DNA of 64,000 nt. It comes from 14-2 sp963628035. GTDB lineage: Bacteria; Bacillota; Clostridia; Lachnospirales; Lachnospiraceae. Made by a program: the position numbers and the translations under genes. Positions within the stretch are counted from its first letter, which is position 1, and every line of letters starts with the position of its first letter. Location of the stretch: NCBI GenBank assembly GCA_963628035.1, contig CAVGED010000122.1:24596-88595 (forward strand). Reading direction: 5' to 3'. The notes below the pieces were generated by a model, which was not told where the DNA came from, ran no database searches, and saw only the letters and a program-made list of their open reading frames with translations. Positions 1 through 8,495 of this stretch are shown piece by piece.

Positions 1-29
1 GGCCACGGGTTCGAATCCCGTATGCTCCA
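1..29 (+). tRNA. 3' end of a tRNA (identity not determinable)
   Basis: Only the T arm and the 3' acceptor strand lie in the window. The T stem is ACGGG/CCCGT (5-9 with 17-21) around the loop TTCGAAT, followed by acceptor strand ATGCTCC (22-28) and discriminator A29. CCA is not encoded. The anticodon lies upstream of base 1, so the amino acid cannot be assigned; the 5' acceptor strand should read GGAGCAT or similar. Confidence 0.85.
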
Positions 30-40
30 TTTTTTAAATT

Positions 41-90
41 CCTTGTAAATACTGGAATCTCTTGATTTTCCGGTATTTGCAAGGATTTTT
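41..90 (+). terminator. Intrinsic terminator after the leading tRNA
   Basis: The arms CCTTGTAAATACTGGAA and TTCCGGTATTTGCAAGG form a long near-perfect stem, followed by a T tract at 86-90. It lies 12 bases after the tRNA and ends that transcript. Confidence 0.85.
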
Positions 91-143
91 ATATTTCCGA
101 AATGGTAACGGAAATATCCTTAAAAAATTTATGAAAACTTATC

Positions 144-172
144 TTGAAAACCGGATAAAAGAGAGTTATACT
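144..172 (+). promoter_or_regulatory. Sigma-A-type promoter of the acetyltransferase gene
   Basis: The -35 TTGAAA (144-149) and -10 TATACT (167-172) are separated by 17 bases. They lie 32 bases upstream of the start codon at 205. Confidence 0.7.
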
Positions 173-204
173 TTCTTATCAAATTGAAAAAGGAAGATAA
201 GCAT

Positions 205-696
205 ATGAACATTCGGAAAGCAAGAATAGAGGATTTAGAAGAGCTTCTGAACATTTATAATTATGAAGTAATAAACGGGATATCCACGCTGGATCTGTTC
301 CCGAAGACATTGAAGGACTGGCAGAGCTGGTTTGACGCGCACAATGTGGACAACCATCCGCTCTACGTGGCGGATGTGGATAACAAGGCTGTCGGCTACG
401 CAACCCTTTCCTCGTACCGGCCCAAGGAGGCATATAAAACCACCGTGGAGCTGTCCATCTATGTGGCGCCGGATCATCGCGGGGAGGGTGTCGCATCGGC
501 GCTTATGGGGCATATTCTGGACATGGCCAGAGCCATGGAGGATGTACATACGGTGGTGTCGGTCATCACTGCGGGCAATCAGGCCAGCGTGCGGTTGCAT
601 CAGAAGTTTGGCTTTACCTTCTGTGGGACAGTTCGGGAAGTCGGGATGAAGTTCGGGTCATACCGGGATATTGAGATGTATCAGCTTATGGTATGA
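205..696 (+). CDS. GNAT N-acetyltransferase, Pat/YncA-like
   Basis: A 163-residue cytosolic protein resembling the phosphinothricin/L-amino-acid N-acetyltransferase branch of GNAT enzymes, which transfer acetyl from acetyl-CoA to amino groups of small molecules. Visible are the N-terminal IRKARIEDLEELLNIYN, typical of the family, and the acetyl-CoA-binding segment VAPDHRGEGVASALM (motif A, R/Q-x-x-G-x-G/A) near residues 85-100. Its length matches the family. An in-frame TTG exists at 184, but the ATG at 205 has AGGAAG about nine bases upstream and is preferred. It has its own promoter and is monocistronic between two tRNA genes, a common place for acquired small enzymes. The substrate cannot be read from sequence; resistance to a glufosinate-type compound is possible but not shown. 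Confidence 0.85.
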   Translation: MNIRKARIEDLEELLNIYNYEVINGISTLDLFPKTLKDWQSWFDAHNVDNHPLYVADVDNKAVGYATLSSYRPKEAYKTTVELSIYVAPDHRGEGVASALMGHILDMARAMEDVHTVVSVITAGNQASVRLHQKFGFTFCGTVREVGMKFGSYRDIEMYQLMV

Positions 697-750
697 GCGG
701 CGACGATATAGACTTAAACGAAGGGGTTATGAAACACTTGAATTTGGGGC

Positions 751-779
751 TTGACAAGAATCCGGATAACAAGTACAAT
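751..779 (+). promoter_or_regulatory. Promoter of tRNA-Arg
   Basis: The -35 TTGACA (751-756), a 17-base spacer and the -10 TACAAT (774-779) form a near-consensus promoter about 80 bases before the tRNA. The rest of the 697-860 gap shows no gene. Confidence 0.75.
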
Positions 780-860
780 TTAACACAGATGTCAGAAGTG
801 TGCTCTAATGATAATAACTGCTAATAAGTTTTTCTTGATAAATACCATAATTTTTTATAT

Positions 861-934
861 GTTTCCGTAGCTCAGCAGGATAGAGCGACCGCCTCCTAAG
901 CGGTAGGTCGGGTGTTCGAATCACCTCGGGAACG
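861..934 (+). tRNA. tRNA-Arg, anticodon CCU
   Basis: A complete 74-base cloverleaf. The acceptor GTTTCCG pairs with CGGGAAC (one G-T pair), the anticodon loop CTCCTAA carries CCT, and the T stem GGGTG/CACCT surrounds TTCGAAT. The discriminator is G934 and CCA is not encoded. It decodes AGG arginine codons. Confidence 0.93.
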
Positions 935-938
935 CGAG

Positions 939-983
939 AAGCAAGCCGAAATCCTTTATTTAAGGATTTTCGGCTTGCTTTAT
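939..983 (+). terminator. Terminator of tRNA-Arg
   Basis: The arms AAGCAAGCCGAAATCCTT and AAGGATTTTCGGCTTGCTT (962-980) form a long stem five bases after the tRNA. The short T run inside the right arm and after it is weak. Confidence 0.75.
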
Positions 984-1045
984 ATCTGTCGTCTTTGGAA
1001 CGAAGGGTTGCACATTAGCAAGGTGACCAAGTAAATGCCAATCGG

Positions 1046-1624
1046 TCATTTAACTGCGGCGCTTGCCAGAACGCTGGGCAGAGAATTTTTCAGCACACGG
1101 GAAAAATATTCCACCACCTTTTCTGGGTCGTGTCCCTCCTTGTCGGTAAATTCATCAATCAGCATTCCGGCAATCGCTTCGGTATAAAAATGAGCAAGAA
1201 ATACCTTGAACTGGTCTTCGACATGCATACCGATCTGCTGTTCGGCATTGAGAATGATTTCTCGTGTAATGCCGATGAAGTCTGAATAAAAAAAGCGTTT
1301 CATCTCGTCCCGGCCCATACTGTCATAGGCACAGCACAACAGATGCTTATTCGTCTTCACATAATCCAGCACAAACAGAATGGCCTCCCGGTAATCCACA
1401 AGCAGATCAAACTGTTTGACGACCTCAATTGCTTCTTCCTCCAGCATCCACTTCAGCAGAGCATAAATGTCTTCAAAATGATAATAAAATGTCTTGCGGT
1501 TGACTCCGCAGTCGGCAATGATCTCGCTGACGGTAATTTTGGAAAGCGGTTTTTTCTCCATAGCCTTTTTCAAGGAAGCCGCCAGTGTTTTCTTTGTATT
1601 TAAAGTTGTTATTTCGTGTTTCAT
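1046..1624 (-). CDS. TetR/AcrR-family repressor
   Basis: A 192-residue DNA-binding repressor. The N-terminal helix-turn-helix spans about residues 15-60, with a TetR-type recognition region ITVSEIIADCGVNRKTFYYH. The remaining all-helical domain should bind an effector and dimerise. A GTG twelve bases upstream at 1636 abuts the AGGAG and is too close; the ATG at 1624 has AGGAG eleven bases away and is chosen. The gene diverges from the efflux-type operon at 1843-5778. An inverted repeat found five times between them includes one copy inside this gene's own promoter spacer, so it probably represses itself and the operon. The ligand is unknown; TetR repressors of this layout usually sense substrates of the adjacent transporter. 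Confidence 0.88.
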   Translation of the reverse strand: MKHEITTLNTKKTLAASLKKAMEKKPLSKITVSEIIADCGVNRKTFYYHFEDIYALLKWMLEEEAIEVVKQFDLLVDYREAILFVLDYVKTNKHLLCCAYDSMGRDEMKRFFYSDFIGITREIILNAEQQIGMHVEDQFKVFLAHFYTEAIAGMLIDEFTDKEGHDPEKVVEYFSRVLKNSLPSVLASAAVK

Positions 1625-1648
1625 GATAGATCTCACTCCTTTTTATTT

Positions 1649-1677
1649 ATTATACACTTGACCATCAATTTATTCAA
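1649..1677 (-). promoter_or_regulatory. Promoter of the TetR gene
   Basis: On the minus strand the -35 TTGAAT (1677-1672) and -10 TATAAT (1654-1649) are 17 bases apart, 25 bases before the start codon. The spacer contains a copy of the operator-like repeat. Confidence 0.7.
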
Positions 1678-1788
1678 GGAACATTACGAAACATTTGTCC
1701 GGCAAATCGTGATGCACTTTCATTTGCCCGTCAAATTGCATATTTTTGTCCGTTTTTTACCTAAACAGCACCTATTTGACCGTTTTAT
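1656..1788. promoter_or_regulatory. Five-copy operator array between TetR and the efflux operon
   Basis: Five 15-base blocks fit ATTTGNCCGNCAAAT, an inverted repeat: 1656-1670 (three mismatches), 1693-1707 and 1722-1736 (full), 1744-1758 and 1774-1788 (left half good, right half decayed). They fill the gap between the divergent genes and one lies in the TetR promoter. A weak -10 TATACT for the operon lies at 1806. These are the likely TetR binding sites. Confidence 0.65.
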
Positions 1789-1842
1789 TCTTTCTGTTTT
1801 TCTATTATACTGACCACCGAAATCAAGGAAAGGAGCGGAAAT

Positions 1843-2160
1843 ATGAGTGAGAAACGATACCGTATCTGTCTATCCGTACCGCTCGGACGACGAAACGGAA
1901 CAATGCTTGTTCACGAATCAGGCGGGCAGGTAGATGGCTGGCTGGAAGTGATGAATCGGAAAAACGCATTTTTCGGTCAACTTTCAAACGATGGGGAACT
2001 CACGATTTCGGGAGTGATTCAATCGTTGATCAGTACCATACATTATACGGCAACGGGAACAATCAGCGGACGCAAAATACGATTAAACCTGAAAACGGCG
2101 TCCGGTGCATATTATCCGGTCTCCGGAGAGGAGTTTAACATTGATGACAAAGTTTTATAA
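1843..2160 (+). CDS. Small conserved-looking protein, first gene of MMPL operon
   Basis: A 105-residue protein I do not recognise. It has a good AAAGGAG ribosome binding site, no signal peptide and no membrane segment. The sequence alternates short hydrophobic and polar stretches with many glycines, suggesting a small beta-rich fold, for example VHESGGQVDGWLEVM and YTATGTISGRKIRLNL. It overlaps the next gene by 17 bases, so the two are translationally coupled. As first gene of a TetR-controlled transporter operon it may be an accessory or sensor protein, but nothing in the sequence shows a function. Confidence 0.7.
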   Translation: MSEKRYRICLSVPLGRRNGTMLVHESGGQVDGWLEVMNRKNAFFGQLSNDGELTISGVIQSLISTIHYTATGTISGRKIRLNLKTASGAYYPVSGEEFNIDDKVL

Positions 2161-4201
2161 ACACATCGTCAACCATCAAAAATTGATCCTTGCCGTATTT
2201 CTGATCTTATTTATGGTTTGCCTGGGGTGTAAGCAGTTTGTTGCCGTGAATTACGATATGAACGACTATCTGCCGAAGAAAAGCCCATCCACACAGGCTT
2301 TGGATCTGATGGATCAGGAATACGACGGAGGGATACCGAATGCGCGAGTAATGGTGCAGAATGTCACGGTTCCGCAGGCGCTGGAGTACAAAGAGAAGCT
2401 GCTTGCGGTTGACGGCGTTACCGACGTAACCTGGCTCGATGACGTGGCAAGCGTGACCGTTCCGCTGGAAACATTGGACACCGATACGGTCGAAAGCTAC
2501 TATAAGGACGGGAATGCGCTGTTTTCGGTGACGGTCGCAGAGGATAAGCGTATAGAGGCCGTCGATGCCATTCGGGAGATCATCGGAGATGACAACGCCA
2601 TGACCGGCAGCGCCGTCACAACGGCGGTTGCCACTACAAGCACGGTCAGTGAAATATCAACCATTGCCGCCATTGCGGTAGCCTTTGTGCTGTTCGTACT
2701 GATTCTTACCACGACCTCCTTCGCTGAGCCGTTCCTGGTGATGGCGGGGCTTGGCGTTGCGGTGGTGATCAACGCAGGCAGCAACCTGATGTTTGGAGAG
2801 ATTTCCTTTGTAACCAACGCGGCGGGCAGTATTTTGCAGCTTGCGGTGTCTCTGGATTACTCTGTTTTCCTCCTGCACCGCTTTGCGGAGTGCAGGGAGA
2901 CGACATCCGACCCGAAAGAGGCGATGGTGCAGGCGCTTACCATGTCCACCACCTCGATCCTGTCCAGCGGACTGACAACGGTCATTGGTTTCCTGGCTCT
3001 GTGTCTGATGCAGTTCCGGATCGGTCCGGACCTTGGTCTTGCATTGGCAAAGGGTGTGGCGATCAGCTTGATTACCGTTTTCACCTTTATGCCCGCACTG
3101 ATTCTGAGCACCTACAAGCTGATCGACAAAACGAAACATCGTTCCTTTATGCCGTCCTTCAGAGGTTTCGGTAAATTTGTCAGCCATGTGATGATGCCGC
3201 TTGTGATCGTATTTGCCATTTTGATCGCACCCAGCTATCTGGCGTCCAACGCCAACAGTTTTTATTACGGCGCATCTCATATATTTGGAAGCAAAACGCA
3301 GCTTGGCGCGGACACGGAAAAAATTGAGGACGCATTTGGTCAGCAGGATACTTATGTGCTAATGGTTCCCAAGGACAGTACCGCAACGCAGGCAGAACTG
3401 TCGGAAGCGCTCCGCGATATTCCACAGGTGAAAAGCATTCTTTCCTATGTGGACACGGTTGGTGCAACGATCCCGGAGCAATATCTGGACACCGGGACGC
3501 TTTCCAAGCTGAACAGCGACCATTACACCCGCATGGTTCTGACGGTCGACGCTGCATATGAGGGCGACGAAACCTTTTCGTTAGTGGAAACCATTCGGGA
3601 AACCGCAGAAAAGTATTATCTCGGAGAATGGTATTTGGCCGGTGAAGGAGTATCTACCTATGACTTGATGGATACTGTCACTGACGATATGGTAAAGGTA
3701 AACCTTGTGGCTATCGGCGCGGTGTTCGTGGTGTTGCTTTTCACGATGAAGTCGCTGATCCTGCCTGTGATCCTGGTGCTGTCCATTGAAACAGCCATCT
3801 GGATCAACCTTTCCATTCCATATTTCAGCGATCAGACGATTTTTTACATCGCCTATCTGATCATCAGCTCGATTCAGCTGGGTGCGACAGTGGATTATGC
3901 CATTCTGTTTACTGATCGATACAAGGAGATGCGACAGACCTACGCAAAAAGAGAAGGGATCATTCAGACGATTTCAGCAGTATCGGTTTCCGTATTGACT
4001 TCGGCGAGTGTTCTGACCGTGGTTGGCTTTCTGCTCGGGACATTCTCGACCCACGGACTGCTTTCGCAGCTCGGATACTTTCTCGGGAAAGGAACGCTTT
4101 GCTCACTTGCCATTGTGCTGTTCGTTCTGCCGGGACTGCTGTACCTGTTTGATAAACTGATCGTGAAAAATAAAAAATCCAAGGAGGTTCTTTCAAAATG
4201 A
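2144..4201 (+). CDS. MMPL/RND-superfamily membrane transporter
   Basis: A 685-residue polytopic protein of the MMPL branch of RND transporters, proton-driven exporters of lipids or hydrophobic drugs. It shows the expected duplicated plan: one N-terminal membrane helix, an extracytoplasmic loop of about 140 residues, a five-helix bundle (about 175-340), a second membrane helix with extracytoplasmic loop and a second bundle (about 530-670). Each half contains the family's sterol-sensing-like stretch, VSLDYSVFLLHRF and GATVDYAILFTDRY, with the aspartate expected for proton relay. The start at 2144 is chosen because GAGAGGAG lies ten bases upstream; upstream in-frame residues are the previous gene read in another frame. 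The stop overlaps the next start (ATGA at 4198-4201). Substrate unknown. Confidence 0.9.
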   Translation: MTKFYKHIVNHQKLILAVFLILFMVCLGCKQFVAVNYDMNDYLPKKSPSTQALDLMDQEYDGGIPNARVMVQNVTVPQALEYKEKLLAVDGVTDVTWLDDVASVTVPLETLDTDTVESYYKDGNALFSVTVAEDKRIEAVDAIREIIGDDNAMTGSAVTTAVATTSTVSEISTIAAIAVAFVLFVLILTTTSFAEPFLVMAGLGVAVVINAGSNLMFGEISFVTNAAGSILQLAVSLDYSVFLLHRFAECRETTSDPKEAMVQALTMSTTSILSSGLTTVIGFLALCLMQFRIGPDLGLALAKGVAISLITVFTFMPALILSTYKLIDKTKHRSFMPSFRGFGKFVSHVMMPLVIVFAILIAPSYLASNANSFYYGASHIFGSKTQLGADTEKIEDAFGQQDTYVLMVPKDSTATQAELSEALRDIPQVKSILSYVDTVGATIPEQYLDTGTLSKLNSDHYTRMVLTVDAAYEGDETFSLVETIRETAEKYYLGEWYLAGEGVSTYDLMDTVTDDMVKVNLVAIGAVFVVLLFTMKSLILPVILVLSIETAIWINLSIPYFSDQTIFYIAYLIISSIQLGATVDYAILFTDRYKEMRQTYAKREGIIQTISAVSVSVLTSASVLTVVGFLLGTFSTHGLLSQLGYFLGKGTLCSLAIVLFVLPGLLYLFDKLIVKNKKSKEVLSK

Positions 4202-5778
4202 AACATATAAAGAAATTAACGGCAGCGGCATTGTCCGTACTGCTCCTGGGCTCTTTAACGATTCCGGCGTTCGCCGAAACTGCACCCTCTGAAAAAGAGG
4301 AGGTCATTTATATCATGACCGACGCTTCCGGTAAAGTGACCGATATGGAAGCAGTCAACATCTTTGCGGGCGGCGATATTACCGACTACGGAGATTACTC
4401 CGCCGTCAAGGTACTCAATACGACCGACAAGATTTCCCAAAACGGGAACAAGATCACGTTCTCGTCTAATGCAGAGAAGGTCTACTACCAGGGAACCATG
4501 AAGAACACTGCGATCCCGTGGAACATCTCCATCCGGTACTTCTTAGACGGAAAAGAGTATTCCGTCGAGGATATTGCGGGGAAGAGCGGCGCACTTGAGA
4601 TTCGTTTCTCGGTCAGCAAAAACGAAAGCTACAAGGGCAGCTTCTATGAGGACTATGCGCTTCAGGCTTCGTTCACGCTGGGCACCAATCTCTGCAAGAA
4701 CATTGTCAGCAGCGGTGCAACCGTAGCAAATGTGGGCAGCGACAAGCAGCTCACCTATACGATCCTACCCGGCAAGGGCATTGACACGGTTATCAAGGCG
4801 GATGTCACAGATTTCGAAATGGATTCGGTTGCCATCAACGGTGTTCGCTTGAATATGAATTTTGAAGTGGACGACTCTGTGCTGACAGACAAAGTAAACG
4901 AGCTTGTTTCGGCTATCGGCGAATTAAATAGTGGTGCTTCGGAGGTCCGTGACGGAACCGGAAAACTGTATGACGCTACCGGAACGCTGAACGGCAAGGT
5001 CGGAGAGCTGAACACCGGAGTCGGAAGTTTGACCGACGGAGCAGGCGACCTGTATTCCGGGCTGACAAGCATCACGGCAAAGAACGATCAGCTGACCGGT
5101 GCGGCATACACGGCGTATGAAGGTCTGTGCACCGCCGCTGCCACGGCGCTGAACAGCCAGCTGGAAGCGAACGGTATGGATCCCGTTACGCTTACTCCGT
5201 CTACCTATTCCGCCGTACTGATGGGGCTGCTTGAAAAGATGAATGCCGATGCCGTATATCAGCAGGCCTATCAAGCGGCATTACAGCAGGTGACGAAGCA
5301 GGTTTCCAAGCTAAAAGGACAGCTCGACAACTATGGAGCCTTTTATCAGGGGCTTTTGGACTATACGGGCGCTGTCAGCGACGCTGCGGCAGGAGCCAAA
5401 GTCCTGAAGCTGAATATGGATACGCTTTACAGCAACACCGGAATGCTCAAAGTATCTGTCGGGGAGCTGAATGACGCCGTTCGTAAGCTGTACGACGGAA
5501 CGAAAGACCTTGCAAACGGTACCGCGGAGTTTGTCGATAAAACCTCGGATATGGATACGCAGATCAGCGACGAGATTGATTCCATGATTTCTTCCATTTC
5601 CGGAAGCGATGCCGAGGTCGTGTCCTTTGTTTCCGACAAAAACACCAAGGTGGACTCCGTGCAGTTCGTAATCAAAACGGCAGCCATTGAGAAAGCAGAA
5701 ACAACTGTGAGCGATGCGGTAGAGGAAGCGCCGCTTACCTTCTGGCAGAAGCTGCTTCGTCTGTTCGGGCTTTATTGA
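4198..5778 (+). CDS. Secreted YhgE/Pip-like coiled-coil protein
   Basis: A 526-residue exported protein starting with a Sec signal peptide (about residues 1-27, ending PAFA). Residues 30-215 form a mixed region. From about 220 to 300 and again 400-460 there are repeats of the type LNxGxxxLxDGxxxLxxG, the X-repeat hallmark of YhgE/Pip-type proteins. Full-length YhgE proteins end with several membrane helices; this one ends with only a short hydrophobic tail (FWQKLLRLFGLY), so it is a shorter, mostly extracytoplasmic form. GGAGG precedes its start, which overlaps the MMPL stop by four bases, implying coupled translation. MMPL and YhgE-like proteins co-occur in Firmicutes and related secretion loci; here it probably serves as the transporter's extracytoplasmic partner. 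Confidence 0.78.
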   Translation: MKHIKKLTAAALSVLLLGSLTIPAFAETAPSEKEEVIYIMTDASGKVTDMEAVNIFAGGDITDYGDYSAVKVLNTTDKISQNGNKITFSSNAEKVYYQGTMKNTAIPWNISIRYFLDGKEYSVEDIAGKSGALEIRFSVSKNESYKGSFYEDYALQASFTLGTNLCKNIVSSGATVANVGSDKQLTYTILPGKGIDTVIKADVTDFEMDSVAINGVRLNMNFEVDDSVLTDKVNELVSAIGELNSGASEVRDGTGKLYDATGTLNGKVGELNTGVGSLTDGAGDLYSGLTSITAKNDQLTGAAYTAYEGLCTAAATALNSQLEANGMDPVTLTPSTYSAVLMGLLEKMNADAVYQQAYQAALQQVTKQVSKLKGQLDNYGAFYQGLLDYTGAVSDAAAGAKVLKLNMDTLYSNTGMLKVSVGELNDAVRKLYDGTKDLANGTAEFVDKTSDMDTQISDEIDSMISSISGSDAEVVSFVSDKNTKVDSVQFVIKTAAIEKAETTVSDAVEEAPLTFWQKLLRLFGLY

Positions 5779-5891
5779 TATTGAAAAACACCGAAAACTG
5801 TATTGCGTATATCCCGGTAAATATGATATCATGATAAGAAGAAAGTGGTGGGAACACGGACGGCACGGAATGTTAAAGGAGTATTATACAA

Positions 5892-6986
5892 ATGAAAGCA
5901 ACAGACCCATATAAGAAGTTTATTGAAGAAATACGGATCGCTGTGGTATCAGATGAACTGAGGCGCAAAGTTTCATTCTATCTTTTGAGTGGAGCGCTTT
6001 CGCTGACGTCCTTCGTGATGACGGTTGTAAACTTCTTTACTGCGGAATATGTACTTTTGTTTGCTACCCTTATTTTTTCCGTCCTGTGTCTTATCAATAT
6101 ACTTCTATTATACTTCACAAAGGTGCCGGAGATTATCGTTTATGATACCTTTGGCGTGGAAGCTATGGCACTGCTGGCGTTCTTTTTTATCAGCGGCATA
6201 CCGGACGGCTTCAGTGCGCTGTGGATATGTCTGATCCCAAGCTTTGCGCTGCTGATCTTCGGGACAAAGAGGGGAAGCGTATTCTGCCTGTTTGCAATGG
6301 GATTGCTGGTCTTTCTGTTCTGGCTTCCCGTTGGCAGATCAATGCTGATGTATTCGTATAATGAAACATTTATGCTGCGTTTCCCCTTTTTGTACGTCTC
6401 GGTTTACTTGATCTCTCTGCTCATTGAATGTGTGCGTAAGGAGACGCAGAAGCAGCTTGAAGAGACCCGGAATCAATATCATTCGTTATATCGCCATGAT
6501 GCTTTGACCGGTTTATACAATCGTTATGGAATCAACGAATATCTGGAAAAGGCATTTGCCGATAAAAACAACCGACATGTGTCGATTATCCTTTTGGATA
6601 TTGATGATTTTAAGAATATCAATGACGAATACGGACATGAAGGCGGAGATGAAGTGCTGAAAATGGTAGCTTCCATACCGCCGAGATTCATGTGTAAGCA
6701 TTGCCATTGCTGTCGTTGGGGCGGCGAAGAGTTTCTGCTGATCATGCAGTGTGAGCATGATGCTGTATATGCTGCGGAGAAGATCAGACGGGAAATCGAA
6801 CAGACGCCTGTTCGATACGATGGAAGAGCAATTCATGTCACAGTCAGCGTTGGTGTATGCATAGCCGATGACTTGTCCGATGTCACGGTTCACGATGTGA
6901 TCGATCAGGCGGATAAAGCGATGTATATGTCTAAGATGAACGGAAAGAACCAGGTTACGACCCGTACCATAAAGCGGGCAGAATAA
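5892..6986 (+). CDS. Membrane diguanylate cyclase (GGDEF), copy 1
   Basis: A 364-residue protein that should make cyclic di-GMP from two GTP. Residues about 28-180 contain five or six membrane helices with no recognised sensor motif, then a short coiled linker and a GGDEF domain from RHDALTGLYNR (201-211). The active-site loop is GGEEF (277-281), an active variant. The inhibitory RxxD site five residues before it is absent; the position holds the Cys/His-rich run CKHCHCC (268-274). AAAGGAG precedes the start. A second gene at 16837-17931 differs at about 31 of 364 residues by my count, and similarity continues about 35 bases past both stops, so this is a recent duplication flanking a 10-kb accessory block. 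Confidence 0.93.
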   Translation: MKATDPYKKFIEEIRIAVVSDELRRKVSFYLLSGALSLTSFVMTVVNFFTAEYVLLFATLIFSVLCLINILLLYFTKVPEIIVYDTFGVEAMALLAFFFISGIPDGFSALWICLIPSFALLIFGTKRGSVFCLFAMGLLVFLFWLPVGRSMLMYSYNETFMLRFPFLYVSVYLISLLIECVRKETQKQLEETRNQYHSLYRHDALTGLYNRYGINEYLEKAFADKNNRHVSIILLDIDDFKNINDEYGHEGGDEVLKMVASIPPRFMCKHCHCCRWGGEEFLLIMQCEHDAVYAAEKIRREIEQTPVRYDGRAIHVTVSVGVCIADDLSDVTVHDVIDQADKAMYMSKMNGKNQVTTRTIKRAE

Positions 6987-7009
6987 ATATATTTTATGCA
7001 GGGAAATAC

Positions 7010-7035
7010 GGAGGAAAGAAAAATGACTGACAGTG
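7010..7035 (+). repeat. Start-of-gene segment repeated at 12357-12382
   Basis: This stretch holds the ribosome binding site and first codons of the next gene (GGAGGAAAGAAAAA then CTGACAGTGG). The same two blocks recur after the third large ORF at 12357, with three altered bases between them that destroy the ATG. Confidence 0.7.
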
Positions 7036-8495
7036 GACGTGAAAGTGAAAAAATCGACCTTCTTTATGAAGGGTTTGTTTCCCGCTCACTGATTTCTCTT
7101 GATGAGAAATCGGCGAATAAATACCTGCAATTATATAATCATTACGAGTGTGAGCAGACAAATGCTCACAAGTATTGGATTGCTATGATGGGCTTGGCTT
7201 TGTGCGCCAAAAATACGCCGATGCTGAGCCTGTTTTATTGTTTATCCGAAGGAATGGATAATGAGGCAGACTTCCTGGAGATTTGTGAGAAGGAAATCCA
7301 AGAATCAAATCTTGGCTATTCCTACAGGGCTGGTGATTTGCAAAAGACCTTTGAGTATATGTTAACCCAGGAAAAGCCGGAAGAATTTATGACAATTCTT
7401 GGTTGGGCTGCCAATGTCATCAGAACGAAACAAGATGAAAAAATATATTTTAAGTTTAGAGATAACAAAGCAGAAAAGATTGAAGCAGATAAGATAGTAA
7501 CATTTATTATATCGGAGTATAACAAAGAACGTGCCTGGAAACTGCTGGCTGAATATACGTACAAATCAAAGAAAGTAACACTGAATTTTATTGCCAATAG
7601 TGTGTGGTTTCTTAGATTTAAAGATACATCCTATGCATTGAACAATTGTATAAATGTGCTTGAGCGGTATGCGGATAATAGTTTGCCCAGAAACTTTCTT
7701 TGGTGCTGTCTGTCGATATGGAATAGTAACACCGGCAAGTCAATAGAAGGTTATAAAACTGCCTTTATTGAGCATATCAGAAGATGTAAATCTTTTCAGA
7801 ATGCAGATTCGGACGTTGTTGAACAGTGGTATCATATGCTCTATGCGCAAACAAAACCGGAACAAAGTGATTTCTTTGTGGCCATAGAGATAGCAAAGCA
7901 GAGTAACACATTTGGTGCATTTTACAAGATGTTCATGAAAGAGGAAACACCCTATAAATTATGGATGAGTCGCGATATTGCCTCATTTATTCGTTTCTGC
8001 TCTGCTTATGTTTATTGTGCTGATAACGAGTGCTTCCATGATGCCTTGGGTGAAATCAGAGAACTTCGAAATCAAATCGGTTCTTTTTGTATTTCGAAGA
8101 ATGATCGTTCTGCTCTGATGTGGCTGGATGATCTTATGGCAAATAGGAACGCTTGCATGGCGGATGATTATTTTGTGGAAGCCTCAATGGAGGTTTTATC
8201 GTCATACCCGGAAGCACCTTCGAATGAAGTTGTTTCCAAATGGATTACTTCGAATTCTTCGCATCGTTTGCCGAATTACGATTTGCTGAGAAACTGGATT
8301 AACACTTTTGGAAATATGCGGATCGTTAATAATGCGGATTATGCGATTACTCACTATATCAGCAAAAATTATCTGCCTGAGGATAACGAAGAACGCGAAA
8401 ACTTCTTTCGAATAAGGTTCTTCCTTTCTGAGAAATACATTGTCTTGCAACCCCGATTCCTGCTGACTTCAGGGCCAAAATGCATAAGGACTTAG
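7023..8495 (+). CDS. Large helical protein, N-terminal part of a probable broken STAND ATPase
   Basis: A 490-residue protein with no signal peptide or membrane helix. It is almost entirely predicted helix with regularly spaced aromatic and leucine residues, consistent with an alpha-solenoid of TPR/HEAT type; I recognise no catalytic motif. The ATG at 7023 with GGAGG eight bases upstream is chosen over 6996. The last 15-20 residues after about base 8455 look out of frame. In the next frame the sequence is open from 8432 and runs into the following ORF as PADFRAKMHKDLEYL, and a CCCC run at 8451-8454 is a natural slip point. I infer this ORF and the next two were one gene. A sequencing error cannot be excluded. 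Confidence 0.6.
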   Translation: MTDSGRESEKIDLLYEGFVSRSLISLDEKSANKYLQLYNHYECEQTNAHKYWIAMMGLALCAKNTPMLSLFYCLSEGMDNEADFLEICEKEIQESNLGYSYRAGDLQKTFEYMLTQEKPEEFMTILGWAANVIRTKQDEKIYFKFRDNKAEKIEADKIVTFIISEYNKERAWKLLAEYTYKSKKVTLNFIANSVWFLRFKDTSYALNNCINVLERYADNSLPRNFLWCCLSIWNSNTGKSIEGYKTAFIEHIRRCKSFQNADSDVVEQWYHMLYAQTKPEQSDFFVAIEIAKQSNTFGAFYKMFMKEETPYKLWMSRDIASFIRFCSAYVYCADNECFHDALGEIRELRNQIGSFCISKNDRSALMWLDDLMANRNACMADDYFVEASMEVLSSYPEAPSNEVVSKWITSNSSHRLPNYDLLRNWINTFGNMRIVNNADYAITHYISKNYLPEDNEERENFFRIRFFLSEKYIVLQPRFLLTSGPKCIRT

